Source of the DNA: Sapria himalayana
Lineage: Eukaryota; Streptophyta; Magnoliopsida; Malpighiales; Rafflesiaceae
Assembly (NCBI GenBank): GCA_029783825.1
Contig: JAREIK010002450.1
Span: 3,093,022-3,157,021 of the forward strand
Direction of reading: 5' to 3'
Length of the DNA stretch: 64,000 nucleotides
Shown piece after piece: positions 11,701-23,639 of this stretch. Every line of letters starts with the position of its first letter. Position 1 is the stretch's first letter. The notes beneath the pieces were generated by a model. That model saw only the letters and a list, made by a program, of their open reading frames with translations. It was not told the origin of the DNA and did not search any database. The position numbers and the translations under genes are program-made.

Positions 11701-13450
11701 TAATGAAAAGCAAATAAAAAACAAAAAAAAATATCACAAAGGAAGGTCATTCTAGGAAGTCATCTGTCTAGTTGGAAGGTCATTTTAGTATATTTTTTTA
11801 ATTGAGATATTTTGCATTAATGCAAGTCACCCTCTTGATATTTTGTATGAGAATCTTTAGTTTATCCAATGTTGAATGTTAAAGCAGAGAATGTATAATC
11901 ACTGGATCAATAATAGTCTAAAACTTAAATCCATAAGGAAGTCATCTATCTGGTATGTTGATATTGTTATGTCTCTTAGCTTGTATTATGATATCATTTG
12001 TCATTATAATAGCAAAAGTTTTATTTACTTTATAAAAGAAGTAAATAGAATGTGATCACCCGTGATATAAGTATTTGCTTCTAAATCTATGATCAAGAGT
12101 TTAGAGTTGGGTGTTGAAAAGAAAAAAAGGTTGGCATAGAAGTATCTCGGTTGGAGCCAATAATACTCACGAAAAGAACTCTGAAGCACTCCTCCTAGGT
12201 AAGCATAACAAAATTAGTGGAAGTGCTCATACAATGACTTGAATGGGTCAAAAAATATGTTGTACAGTCTCTAAATCTCAAAACATACTCTATAACTCTG
12301 GATGCAACATCAAATACTTGTATCGAGTGTGTCTCATCTATGTTCTTGATAGACGTGATCAATATTTTTCTACTCTATTCTACTTTATACCTAGAAAGAT
12401 CTTTCTTAATGACATCCAACTCATAGAGATAGGAAACTTGTTCACCTTGTAGATGAGAAGCATTGTCTTGCCCGTCAATGACTTCTTGAACCTAAAAAAG
12501 TACCTCATCCAATGTTATCTTCTTCTCAAACCTAAAAAAGTACCTCATCCAATAAATTCCTTTTCTCGAACCTAAAAAAGTACCTAAACATGTAAAACAT
12601 GGAGATAAACCATAATGGAGATCATGAAGAACATGTCTTTGATTGTAATCTTTACTAATTTGACCATCACATATAGATTATGATTCCACATGAGTTTTGG
12701 TTTTTCTTGTATTCTAAAATGATGCCCAAGTGAGATATGGAGAAACTGAAGTATTATAATATGATCAATAAAATACCTACCAAAGGAATTACCCTCCTAA
12801 CCTTAATCAACAAGTGAGCTACCAATTCAATATTCATGTTTATAGGTTGACTAAGATTGAGATACCTCTTAAAATCATTAACGCTCATTGACTTATTAGA
12901 ATTGGCACTTCATTGTATATCCTCCATGGGCAGAAGAACTGCATCAAGTGGACTCTTGGTCAGTTCAAACTGCAAAAGCTTAGATTGATCAATAGCTCAT
13001 ACCAATGCTAATGAATCTAACTAGGAAGAGTCTATTGTTTCCAATATTACTAACACTAGCTCTCCTCACACATCACATGGTGGAACTCATCTAGGATTCT
13101 TGTCTCTAGATGCTATTGAAGCAGATAAGTTTTGATCCTCAATGGCAATTTTATTTTTCTCATTTGTGTAACAAAATCAATACCCAAGCAGAAAGATGTA
13201 TTCTCATTATAGTCTCAAAATTTTATTTTATTTTTCTCTCAATCAAATATGCTTTGGAATAATTTTGTTGGTCTGCTTGGTATATGACCCTCAAGGAATT
13301 CAATCAAATTAGGATCATTCATATCTTTCAAAAAAAAGTTTATTTCAATATACAATTTCATCAAGAGCTCATCAAGGAACTAAGAGCCTAACATTGGCAG
13401 AATGGTTGGTGGGTACTACGTCTAATTTTTCCCCACAAACAAAGCTGTAG
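11700..13450 (-). pseudogene. Copia-like gag-protease remnant
   Basis: The minus strand reads as broken but protein-like segments. FLEGHIPSRPTKLFQSIF and FELTKSPLDAVLLPMEDI lie in the higher coordinates. A gag-like run with DETHSIQVFDVASRVMEYV follows. Near 12080-12130 comes LDHRFRSKYLYHG, which fits the protease box (LIIDSGASxHM) of copia polyproteins after decay. Frameshifts and stops are common. Assignment to copia rests mostly on the protease-like motif and domain order, and part of the upstream half may belong to something else. Three 40-bp tandem units lie inside. Confidence 0.45.
12482..12592. repeat. 40-bp tandem repeat, about 2.7 copies
   Basis: CCTAAAAAAGTACCT occurs at 12491, 12531 and 12571, exactly 40 bp apart, each preceded by a TTCTTGAA/TTCTCAAA/TTCTCGAA variant. 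Confidence 0.85.
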
Positions 13451-13599
13451 TTTTATTACTCCCTCTTTGTTCTAGTACAATTACCTAGGCCCATCCAATG
13501 CTACTTTATCCGACCACATCAATAAGTAATATGCCTTGGCCTATCAAGAGCTCATAGGATCACTCATATCTTTCATTGTTGATTGCTTGGGAGCATCCG

Positions 13600-13765
13600 A
13601 TTTGTCAATTGCCTAAATCATATATTTCATATAGTTTTATCTTATATTCAAAAATTATTTTATTTCTATTTTGTTTTACTCCTCTCTCTCTCTCCTCACT
13701 CTTTGTTTTACTACTATTGTACAAGTCCTAAATTGGTAGGAACATAGTATCAGAGTGAGTTACTT
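13600..13765 (+). repeat. LTR 3' edge and primer-binding site
   Basis: A pyrimidine-rich LTR-like stretch (CTCTCTCTCT near 13684) ends in GGAACA, followed at 13747 by TAGTATCAGAG. This resembles the plant initiator-Met tRNA complement (TGGTATCAGAGC) used by copia elements. It points to a plus-strand retroelement whose body would follow at 13.77 kb, but no gag is readable there. Confidence 0.5.
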
Positions 13766-14790
13766 AGCAAAGGAGCATTGGTGACAGGCTGCATGGGTGA
13801 CAATTCACTCTCGGGAATCATTGACGACAATAATCGCTGGAAGATTCGAAGGTGGTGGTAGCACTGCCACACTCTAGCGCTAAAACATTCATGTTCAATG
13901 AATATTTTGGTTATATTCTTGGATTTTGAGATTGTTTAAAAATGTCTAATGACTTATTTTTTGGGTGAAAAAGAAGGTTTTTTGAGATATCATCAGAACT
14001 TGCAACGTCCAATGTGGTGGCTGATGTGGTGGTCCTGGTAAAAAATCATCGTTGGCATTAGATTACAGAATCTTAAGGTTGTCACCAACTAGATTACGGA
14101 ATCTTAAGGTTGTCACCAACGTCAAGTGGTGATGGTATAAAACTATTGTTGATGTTATATTATCAACTTAAAGTTTTTTTTTTTTTTTTTTTTGTAAAAA
14201 CAAAATCTCTTCAACTCTTATAGGGGTTTGTATTTTGATTGTTTTTTTTATGAAATTAACAATTGTTATAGAATACCTTGTATTTTCTTTATATAAAAAA
14301 AATTGGCTTTTTTTGTGCCCTGGTTGTTTCTCTATTGTATATGAGTGTGCATTATCATGAATAAAGAATAATTGGAATTAATGTGAGATTATTGGGGATA
14401 ATTCAATGAAAATTAAGAGTAAACGTTTTTTCTCTTTAGTCTACAATAGAGAGGATTTAGTTTGTTGCTTGATGATACGTGAATTACTTACTAGAATATT
14501 TACCTTAAACTAAGACTAACAAATAGGTGCAGATTGATGCATAATTACTGGTGTACTTATGACAATAAATTAATTTAAATTTAAAGTGTATTTGGTTCTT
14601 GTGATACTTCCAAGATGGTTTGAAATATAATCATTTTGATATTTTTTTAGGTATGTTTATTTATATGATATTATTACTTAGTTATGGATGCATAGTTTAA
14701 TTGATCAAGATGAAATTATTGATATTCAACTTGTATTGACAGATGAGATGACATTGAGGAGTGTTAAGATTTGTTCATACTTTGAAATTG
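13766..14790. other. Non-coding DNA with a 31-bp direct duplication and a T tract
   Basis: TAGATTACAGAATCTTAAGG at 14059 is repeated as TAGATTACGGAATCTTAAGG at 14090, giving two adjacent 31-bp units ending GTCACCAAC. A T run of about 22 lies at 14174-14195. No gene is seen. Confidence 0.5.
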
Positions 14791-14829
14791 TTAATGAGAT
14801 TTGGTGTTTAGACCAAATTTATGAAGTCT

Positions 14830-15300
14830 CGACCTAAACAGAATCTCAACCTGTTTTTTGTGTTTGCAGCTAGAAGACTATGTATTTGGTATTCTCACCT
14901 TTATTCTAAAGTCGCAATTCATATGAAGTTGTGACTCTATCTTTGGTATCGTGACTTGAACAAAGTGAAGACTATTATATATTTGGTGTTGTGACTTAGA
15001 TTGTAAAGGCACAACCCGAATGAAGTCGTGACCTTATTTTTTGGTGTCACGACTTGATCAAAGTTAAAATTATATATTTAGTATTATGATCTGAATTATG
15101 AAGTTGCAACCCAAATAAAGTCGTGACTATGTTCTATGATCTCGTGACTCGAACGAAATTAAGACTTAGATGGAGTTGTAAATTATATTGTGTTGCTGTG
15201 GTTGGATGACTTAAGGATTCAAATCATGATCTTATCTTTGGTGTCATGACTTGAAAAAAATTGTGATATGAAATTTTTGATATCATAAATTAAATCTCAA
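14830..15300. repeat. Degenerate GTGAC tandem repeat, period about 95 bp
   Basis: Four or so diverged units each carry a TATTTGGTGTTGTGAC-like start, a CGAATGAAGTCGTGAC-like middle and a GACTTGAACAAAGT-like tail. They recur near 14890, 14980, 15075 and 15180. Similar GTCATGAC words are frequent in 51.4-57.6 kb. No coding frame survives through them. Confidence 0.6.
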
Positions 15301-15669
15301 GTTTTAAAGAGGTTTTTTTGTTTTTTTTTGTAAATGTAATTGATAAACACAACGCAAAAAATATTGTGATGTACTATAATAATTTCTGAATATATTAAAA
15401 GTTTTTCTCTTGCAATTGTGTATTCTTTCTCTTATCATTAACTTTTTTTCTTATGTGCATGTGTGTGATTTTATTGTGAGATGTTTCTTTCCCACTCCTT
15501 GAGACCCTAAATCCCCATATCATGGATACTCAAGTCCCTATATTTGATATTAAGGTATACTCGATATCAAGTGCAACCTAATACTTGGTTTTCAAGAAGG
15601 TCCAAAATGTGAGATTTGATATCATAATCAAATATTGAAGCACCAAATTTGATTATATTTCTAATATTG

Positions 15670-15692
15670 GGTATCAGAGCTAAGGAGGTCAC
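15670..15692 (+). promoter_or_regulatory. Copia primer-binding site
   Basis: TGGGTATCAGAGCTAAGG matches the complement of the 3' end of initiator-Met tRNA as used by plant copia elements. It lies about 140 bp before the gag-like region, as expected for the start of minus-strand DNA synthesis. Confidence 0.7.
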
Positions 15693-16199
15693 AATGTTCT
15701 ATCATTTAGTTTTAGATCTAAGTGTATGTTTGAACATTTGGCATATTAGTTAAGTATAGGTTTTATCATTTTGTATCAAAACCCAAAGTTTCCTGAGCTT
15801 GGTTTGAGTCTAGAATTGAGAATGGTGAATGTGACTATACTAGGGTTGAGATTGAGAAATTTTTGGGGGAGAGTTTTTAACTTTGGAAATTGAAGATTGG
15901 GGATCTATTGGTTGACATAGAATATTAGTCTGTCATTTAAGATCCTAAGTCGATTGTATTTGATTAGAAACTAGAGACAATATTAGTTGAGATTGTCATG
16001 GTAAGTTGGACGGGTGATGCTATTCTTGATCTAATTATGCTTGAGAGATGAGAATATGGTGAATATTTTTGGTAATAGAACTAAGAAAGAATTTATGAAA
16101 GAAACTTGAAGTGCTCTATTAAATCAAATCATTGCTTAACAAGTTTTTTTTTAGGAATAATTTGGATAGATTATACATGGAGGAGAAGAGTTTATTTTG

Positions 16200-16229
16200 T
16201 TTATATATATATATATATATATATATATG
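16200..16229. repeat. (TA)n microsatellite
   Basis: About 13 TA repeats in the copia gag remnant. Confidence 0.9.
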
Positions 16230-16712
16230 ATTTTCATATACTAATCAACCAACTCATATATGGAGAAATACTTGAATTAGGTTTTGTTTATGAAAGGGAG
16301 GATTGAAGCCAGAAGTGACCAGTGTGAAAACTCAAAGAAAAGAAAAAAATTGAATCGTATGAATAAGGTGGAAAGTTAGTGTTGAAAAAATGCTAAAATT
16401 AGACATTTCAAGAGAAATTATTAGAATAAGCCAACTCGGGTGAGAATTAGTTTATCAAACAAGCATCTATCTAAGGGTAATGTATATTTTACGCATGTAT
16501 GTGTTGATCAGGTTGATGAGGATGCCAGTACATTGACATAAACATTTCATATCACATAACTTATCATATGAATAAGTGTAGTTAGTATGCATTACATGAT
16601 AGATAAGATGTGATTATGAGAAATAACTCATGGGTAAAGGTCATTGGCTGTGTGAATGTGAAGATAACAATACATGATGGGTCTATTAAATTTCTTTCAT
16701 GTGTGATTCATC

Positions 16713-17075
16713 TAGAGGTGTCAAACGGGCCGGGACGGGCCAGGACGGGCCAGGACGGGCCAGGACGGGCAGGGCCGGCCCGTTATTTTAAGGCACGATC
16801 GTGCTTCCGTGCCTTGCCTGGCCTGCTCGGGCATTCCTGTCCGAGCGGTTCGGGATAAGGGGGACCACGGGTCGGGTCGAATCAGACCCGACCCACGGTC
16901 TTTTTTTGCGGGAGGGGCATCATGGGATCGGGCTCACGAGACACCCGGCACGGGATAAACCCGTGCCGGTTTGCCGTGCTGCGGGCTGAACCGTGCCGGG
17001 CCAGGCACGGCATGGCATGGGCCCGGGCACGGAATTTTTCCGTGCCGGGCCGGCCCGGCCCAGTTGACACCTTTA
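16713..17075 (+). mobile_element. Non-autonomous hAT element, 363 bp
   Basis: Begins TAGAGGTGTCAAACGGGCC and ends TTGACACCTTTA. It is flanked by a perfect 8-bp target duplication, GATTCATC, at 16705-16712 and 17076-17083. The interior is strongly GC-rich, with four ACGGGCCAGG-type 10-bp units after the left end. A palindrome of GGGTCGGGTC/GACCCGACCC lies at about 16869-16895, followed by a T run, and the right half is rich in CGTGCC. No transposase is encoded. Ends and subterminal palindrome match the element at 62455, so that family could supply the transposase. Confidence 0.95.
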
Positions 17076-17079
17076 GATT

Positions 17080-17467
17080 CATCTTCTAGATTTGAGCAAA
17101 AAATTTGATAAACTTTTTTAGTTCCTCATACGTATAAGAATATTATAAAGAGTGAGTACCTACTCAAACCAAATTGGCATATAGTTTAGAAGGGCCTGGT
17201 AAGTTCTTCTAGCTCACATGTCTAACACTTTATGGTTGAAATACTATTAAGACTTAAGTAAAGTATTATCAACTTGGCCAATAATAAATACTCAAATTAA
17301 GAATGCACAAATAATGAGTCAAAATCACTCATATATTTAGAGGAAGATATTGTTATTGAAGAGAGAATATACAATACAGCATGCTCAATCTCAAATATGG
17401 TATTCCTTAGAATTTGATGATTATGCAAATAAATGCCAGTGAAAGCAAATAAAAAGGCAAAGTTAAG
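17080..17467 (-). repeat. Copia-family fragment, left flank of the LINE
   Basis: Aligns in order with about 29870-30195 (AATGAGTCAAAATCACTCAT/AATAAGTCCAAAATACTCAT; TGATTATGCAAATAAAT/TAATCATGTAAATAAAT; AATGAAAGTTAAG). The alignment stops at the LINE poly(T) and resumes at 23667, so this copy was interrupted by the LINE. Confidence 0.7.
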
Positions 17468-17949
17468 TTTTTTTTTTAATAAAAGTTTGTTTATTAATTA
17501 TACCATCTCTTTTGGCGGAGAAATACCTTTGGTACAAACTATATCTACTCATTATCCCTTTTAAACCATTTCTTATAAACTTACTACTAACTTTATTTTG
17601 GAATTAACATATAAGTTACTATAAGTTATCATCTATTTACTTTAATTTTCCTTTTTAGCCACTTCTCATAGTTATCTTCTGGACCACAGTACAAGTTTCT
17701 TAGATGTTATATTTATCGGGTCCGCTTCTTTCACTTTATGCTTCCTGTTGGATTTTCTTCCGGGTCCCTTCTTATAACAAAACACCTTTGTGAAGATGCC
17801 CCTAAACTTGCTCCTACATGAAAAAAAGAAAAAAAAATTCTGCATAGGAAGCTAAGCCCCGCCATGCCGAATAAAACAATTGCAAAAACTTTTGTATATT
17901 TTTTTGTAATCATCCATCCTAACCAAACATAACTCCACCTTTTCTCGAG

Positions 17950-18540
17950 TGAGATTAACCAATCCTTTCATATCCTAGCCTTCTTAACCCTTATATGAGG
18001 AAATGCTAGTCTATCTAGTCTGGCTAAACCTTTTAGCCTTTCCGGCATTGATTCCTCGTTCTACTCATTATTCTCTTTATGGTGACCTATACTAGCTAAG
18101 CTATCTGCTAGTGTGTTTGCCTCCTTGTATATGTGCTGTATATCTGTATTCGTTTCCCTCATGAGATCTATTATTGTCCCAATATCCTCCTCATACCTTC
18201 ATGATACTATTCTTTCAGTTACTAAATTCACCAATAGTGTTGAATCTATCTGAATTTGTAGATCTTTTATTCCTAACTCAATGCTGACTTGTAGCCCTTT
18301 TTTTAGAGCACAAATTTCGGAGTGTAGGGCCGAGGATGCCTCACATGCAAGAGTAAAGGTTTTTATAATTCTTTTTTGTGAATCCTTTATAACTCCCCCT
18401 CCCCCCCTCTTGCTACCCCGATGTCTCTATTAAAACTACCGTCCATATTAAGAGATAGCTTTCCTATGAGTGATTTGTTCCATCTTATATTTTTTATACT
18501 ATGAGACTTAGTACTAGTTGTAGCCAGTACACATGCTTGT
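17950..18540 (-). pseudogene. LINE RNase H domain
   Basis: Minus-strand reading gives LNMDGSFN near 18430-18455, the first catalytic Asp motif of plant LINE RNase H (xxDGS). It is followed by IQIDSTLLVNLV near 18215-18260 and EANTLADSLAS near 18090-18125, which carries the last conserved Asp motif (N..AD.LA). Frames shift between these motifs. This C-terminal RNase H is typical of a subset of plant L1 elements. Confidence 0.75.
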
Positions 18541-18679
18541 TTTATAGATTTTTCTGCTTCTATATTCTCAATCCTAATAATTTTTATTCAGGATATGTTA
18601 CTTATTTCTTTCCTAATATCTTTTAAAATTTCAACCACATTCATCCTAGTTTTCTCAAATTTATTTTATTTCTGGCTTT

Positions 18680-18920
18680 TCATAAGCACTAGATGACTAC
18701 ATGTTGAGGTTTTGAATGAGCCATTTTCTAATAGGGCTCCTTGAGGTTTCCTTGCCCCACTTTTTAACTCTATCTATAAATTATACTTCTTTGTTACTTA
18801 CCTGATTAGACTTCTCTAGCTCCTTCCAAACTTCCGCTGCAATTCTCCCCTCTGAGAATAGATGATCAATAGATTCTAGTGCCTCAAAACAATAGTTGCA
18901 TCTAGGACCATTTTAATGCC
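18680..18920 (-). pseudogene. LINE zinc-finger (zf-RVT-like) region
   Basis: CNYCFEALESIDHLFSE read from about 18850-18900 fits the C..C..x..H..F..C-type motif between RT and RNase H in plant LINEs; the final Cys is not present. It is followed by AAEVWKEL and WGKETS, also usual in this region. Confidence 0.65.
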
Positions 18921-19339
18921 TTTCCTTTGAACATTGGTGTCAACTGGAATGACATTTACAAGAATTTTCCATATAAGTGAACATATTTTTTGCGGGATGT
19001 CTGCTTTTCAGACCCATTTAAAAATTGATTGAAAAGTTTTTTTTCTTATCAATTCTTTAACCGATTTAAATGTGAAGAATCATTGAGAATTGAGTGTCCA
19101 TTTCCAGTCACTCTTTTTTAGAATCAAATGAGATTCGACTATCTGCCTTTGTTTTTCCAATATTTTCCAATTGTTTGATGGCTTCGTCGTGTTCTTCTCA
19201 TCCCCCCCCCCCCATATTTGGCTCTCATATACTTTGTCCACAAGCTAGCATTTTCCTTGAACCTCTACAAAGCTTTACAATCCCTTGCTGTAGCTATGTC
19301 CTGTAAGCTAATTATTCCTAAACCTGCTTCTTCTTTAGG

Positions 19340-20960
19340 ATGACAGATGTCATTTCAGTTCTTCCAATGAAGTTTTCGCCTTCTTTCTTTTTTATCCCAT
19401 AAAAAATTGGTTATTTTCATTTCTAATTTTTTAATAAAGCTCTTAGGAGGATGAATATCTAATAATATATGGACCAGCGTACTTTGAAGAGCATGAGAAA
19501 TTAAAGAGATCCTTCCCTTGGATTCCAATAAATTTTTCTTCCAACTTACTATTTTCCTCCTCATTTTATCCTGTAAAAAATTTAGATATTCTTTTCTGAG
19601 TCTAGCCTCATAAATAGGGCAGCCTAGATACATTAAAGCTCATTTATTTTGTGTGAAACCTGTAATATTTTTAACCATATAAGCAACTTTTTCAGAGGTT
19701 TTTGCTGCTAACATGAATTGACACTTCTTTTTATTCACTCTTTGCCCCGATTCTGTCTCAAATATTTTTAACAGACTCATTAAATTCTTTAATGATCTGT
19801 TACTCATATTTGTGAATATTATCAAATCGTCCGCATAAGCTAAGCAGTCTATTCTCGGAGTATTTTTAGGCTGTCTAAAAGGAATTATTTTACCTTCATT
19901 AATTCTCGTATTTAAGTTCAGAATCAATAATTCTAAATATATCTCAAATAATAAAGGAGACAGCAGGTCCCCTAGCCTTAGGACTTTTTTTGGCTTAAAT
20001 TCTTCACATTTATTCGCATTCACGATGACTTTAACCCATACACTGGAGATGCATCTATATATTAAATCAATGCATAGTTCTGAGAAGCCAAATTTTCGCA
20101 TTATTTAGCAGAGTGTATCCCACTCTACTCTGTCAAATGCCTTGGACAGATTCAGCTTTTCCATTAAATAAAACCTCTAGTTTTAATTGCTATTTCGCTC
20201 ATCATTTAGGATGTTAATCTTATTTTTTTAATCATTAACATATTCTTAACAAAGCTCATTTGTTCCTGAGATATTATTTCTAGCAAGTTATAACTTAGTC
20301 TACTTTGTAAGATTTTAGCCAAAATTTTGTAGACCGCATTGCATTAGCTAATTGGTCTAAAGTCCTCACATTTTTATGGTGATTTCTTTTTGGGGATTAG
20401 TATAATGAATGAGTTTTCCCATGCCTTGGGAATGTCTGCTCCTGCCAAGACACTCGAAATTGCAAGCACAATATCTTTTTTAACTATATACCAACATATA
20501 TGGAAAAAATAATTATTCCAGTCATCTGGCCATGCTACGCTATCTTTATCCAAGCTGAATACAACATTTCTAACCTCCTCTTCCTCTAGTATTATCTCCA
20601 TTCTTTGATTTTGTTCATTTGTAATATTTGTGTTAATTTCTTTTATTAATGAATCTCCTGCATGACTAACCTGCCCACATAAATGATTTTTAAAATACTC
20701 ATCGAGAAGGACTCCTATCTCTTTGTCATTCTTTACCCAACCTTCCACATCATTCTTAATTTTATTGATCTTGTTTTTCTGGGCTTTGATTTTACTCATA
20801 TTGTAAAAGAATTTCATGTTTCTATTTTCTTCTTTGAGTCATTTAATTTTTGTTCGCTGCTTCCAAAAGATTTCTTCTATGTGCAATCTGAGTCTCAATT
20901 ATTCCTTGGCCTTGCTTGATTTATGTCTAATCTTTTCATTCTGAGAGTTGTCGTATTCTA
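19340..20960 (-). pseudogene. LINE reverse transcriptase
   Basis: The RT is spread over three frames. 20374-20817 holds the N-terminal part: KFFYNMSKIKAQKNKI, then GWVKNDKEI, ending IPKAWENSFIILIPKKKSP, the usual 'W..t.i.LIPK' entry to RT motif 1. 19640-20101 carries GDLLSPLLFEIYLELL (motif A-B region) and the catalytic AYADDLIIF box at about 19815-19840. 19355-19633 gives YLGCPI followed by LESKGRISLI and FLWDKK, the thumb region. The FDKAFDRV-like box falls near 20125-20150, in the gap between frames. Catalytic Asp residues are kept, but frameshifts and stops prevent function. Confidence 0.85.
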
Positions 20961-21179
20961 ATTCTAATTTCTCCACTTCTTCCTTTGTCTGCTTTATTTT
21001 TTTTGTTTTAAGTTCCCAAAAACCTCTCTATTTCATGATCCCAGACAAGTTTTTTAGTCTGCGTAGCTTAGACATTAAAACCTGCATAGGTTTCCATATT
21101 ACTGGCTCTGTCCAAGATTCTCTCATCACTCTCTCAAAATCTGAATATTTTGCCCTCATATTCTAAAATTTAAAACTCC

Positions 21180-21900
21180 CTACAGATTATTGCTTTTTAT
21201 GATTAATTATGAGCAGTGAGCTATGATTTGAACATGTTCTGTTTAAGTGCCTCAATGCTGTAATCCCTTGTGAGGATACCCACTTAGCATTATACATAAC
21301 TCTATCCAGCCTTGCCCAGATTGCTTCTCTTTTTCGCCAGTTATTACACCAAGTGTAACCCGAGCCTGTAAAATTCACTTTCATCAGACTGGCTCTAGCT
21401 ATGATGTCATTTAAGTGTGACATAGCCACAATATCTGGAGTCCTTTCTCCTTTTTTTTCTATGCACTTCTTATGATATTAAAGTTTCCTCCGATGATTCT
21501 TGAGATATTCTTATTTGTTATATCTGCCATCTCCCTCCATAGTTTTAAAATGTCTTTTTTAGAATTTTTGCATAGACTATTGAGATTATACTCTTTGTAT
21601 CTTTGTTAGTTTAAATATGAATTACCTGCTCTGTATCTTTTAAAATTACAATATCCAGATTATTGTGCCACATAATCCAGAGTTTATTATTTACGTTAGA
21701 TTATGCATTATTAAACCCTAAAATATTATTATATTTAACTAATTGATCTTGCTGAATCATGGGTTCTGCTATGATTACTAGTGTGATTTTATATGTTTTT
21801 ATTAATTATTTCAACCTATTTGTCGAGCGATTATTTGTCACCCCCCTAATATTCCAATAGAGATAACTATCTATTAAAACTTGATTTTGCTCGAGCTCTT
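21180..21900 (-). pseudogene. LINE AP-type endonuclease
   Basis: Starts near 21890 with SYLYWNIRGV, the N-terminal WNIRG motif of plant LINE endonucleases, followed by AEPMI and LWIMWHNN. The open frame 21187-21429 carries FTGSGYTWCNNWRKREAIW and RLDRVMYN, the conserved 'FTW.N......W.RLDR' block. The enzyme would nick target DNA to prime reverse transcription. Stops separate the two halves. Confidence 0.8.
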
Positions 21901-22560
21901 GTAGTTTGTTTAGACTCATATGTTTTTTTTATATGTTGTCTCATATTTCTCGGAGGTTTAGGTATATTAGGGGTTACTTGCACTATCTCCCTATATTTTG
22001 GCTGCTGTCCAAGGAGCATTGCCATTCGTTTGATGGCTTCCATTGTTTGTTCCCTAGTAAGCTTTTCTCAATTCTCTTCATATATTTCCAAATCATTTTT
22101 CATCTTTTCCGATTCTCCCTCCTCACTTAACTCCTCCCTACCTAATGAAAGACAACTGAAGATATCAAATTTTTCCTTTGGAAAATCCAGTAGGTCCTCC
22201 TTAATTCAGTTATAATCCTCCATCTTTTCTCTCAAAACTCTCTTAGTGTTAACCCTTTTACCCCATTTTCTACTTCCTCTCACCTCTTTCCAGCCTTCCT
22301 CCTCACCCTCATCTCATTCCTATATACTCTTTATTCCTTTGTTCCATGCTGCTTCCTTTTCTTTTCTACCAGCACTTCCCCCCACATCCCTTTTTTGCTG
22401 CACCACTACACCCTCATCCACCCCACTACCCTCCCCTTCCTCCTCCCTTAAACCTACCTCTAATGGCTCCCTCCCACTCTAATATCCCACTATAACACCC
22501 TTTCTCCCTCACTTCCCTCCTAACCCATTTTTTTTCTTTCCTCCCTCTACCCACCTGCCC
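21900..22560 (-). other. LINE ORF1-ORF2 hinge, strongly strand-asymmetric
   Basis: From about 22240 to 22560 the plus strand is almost only C and T (CCTCC, CCACTACC, CTTCC words). The LINE transcript is therefore purine-rich here and would encode Glu/Gly/Lys/Arg-rich linker in ORF1's C-terminal half. No separate gene on the plus strand is supported; the plus-strand frame at 22246-22482 is compositional. Confidence 0.6.
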
Positions 22561-23215
22561 CTACCCCTTACCCTTCTCCTCTAGCCCCAACCTATAGTCC
22601 CCCATGCCATACCTTAACCTTCTGCAACTCAAGCAGTAGGATGGCAATTTTTCTGGCATTACATATTGCCAGAATTCTTCATTGTTCGCACCCTCTCCAC
22701 TACCAATCCAAATACGAGTAGGTGGCTGTGTAAGTAAATTACCCTCGACACAAACTCGAGCATTGTTAGGCCTAGTCATGGAAGCTGTCCTGTCATCCCT
22801 TAGCATCGGTTCACCCAAGCACAAAGAGATAGCATAAAGAGTGTTTATTATAGAGGTATAGAGGGAGGTTTGGAAGAGAGAACCATACCGGGGCTTCCTC
22901 GTGTGGGTTGAAGTGTTTCGTCCACTTCAGTATACACTTAGGGTATCCACTGACATGTCATAGTGCTCTTAGTCATATTCGATGAAAGTCTTCCTCCATA
23001 CAGCACTGTAGGAAGACGTGCTTAGCGTCGTAATCGCCGTATTTCACCTTCTCTTTGAGCTTCAGTGAGGTGACGAATGCTTGAATGTCATTCGCGCTAG
23101 GTCTTCCATGGGAGAATTTTCCTATTAATGTATACTTGAAGGCCTCTGTAAGTCTCTGCAACTCATCCGAAGGGAAGAGAGCCACGAGACTTCCTTCTTT
23201 CTTTCCGAACAATGG
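22561..23215 (-). pseudogene. LINE ORF1 (DUF4283-like gag)
   Basis: The frame 22973-23212 gives LIGKFSHGRPSANDIQAF followed by a CMEEDFHRI end, the pattern of DUF4283 in plant retroelement ORF1 ('liGkf.hgrPs...I..'). The frame 22561-22824 continues with ARVCVEGNLLTQPPTRIWI, FWQYVMPEKLPSYC and CRRL. This is the basic/CCHC-like half ('R.CVEVdL..plP..i.i', 'YE.LP.FC..C...GH'), with the finger broken after its second Cys. The product would bind LINE RNA. An internal frame break separates the halves. Confidence 0.8.
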
Positions 23216-23639
23216 CAGGGGAGGCGTGAGCTTAATTAGAATTGAAGCAATTTACTTCTTATTTGATAATAAGTCATTTTGCTCCATTTTGAGCTTGAAA
23301 GTAGCTTGTTTTGAGTAGAAATGAAAATTTCTCTCTCTAGAAATTGAGATTTTCTCTCTCTAGAAGTTGAGAGCTCCGCAATGTGTGACAGAATTGTGAC
23401 GATGTGACTAGAAGCAATTGCAAGTGAGTTTTCACCAGACCAAGCAACAGGAATTGGATGTGACGATGTAGCAACAAGCACGGCCACTTGTAACCGTGAA
23501 GCATTATATTTCTCAGCTTCTTCTTTTGGTAACTTCAATCCGTCGATCCAGCTTGAAGCTATATGATCATCGGTCGTCTGTCATCTATCGATGTCAGAAT
23601 GGATCTCTGCTTGGAGAGGGATTCCTTAGCTTGGAACTG

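Larger units (their letters stand above)
15780..17100 (+). pseudogene. Ty1/copia gag-protease remnant, split by a hAT element
   Basis: After the primer site at 15670, a gag-like frame shows LWKLKIGDLLVD, the conserved gag N-terminal pattern (F.LWK.KM.DLLV), then AILDLIMLE. At about 16600-16712 the peptide WVKVIGCVNVKITIHDG matches the protease tail and pre-integrase entry (VKVIGIGTVKIKMHDG), followed by FLSCVIH. The frame then runs into the hAT insertion at 16713 and resumes after 17075. Stops and frameshifts occur throughout. The copy ends near 17.1 kb against a minus-strand copia copy. Confidence 0.7.

Noticed and set aside
22246..22482. Ser/Pro/Thr-rich plus-strand frame
   Set aside because: It is the complement of the purine-rich hinge of the minus-strand LINE.
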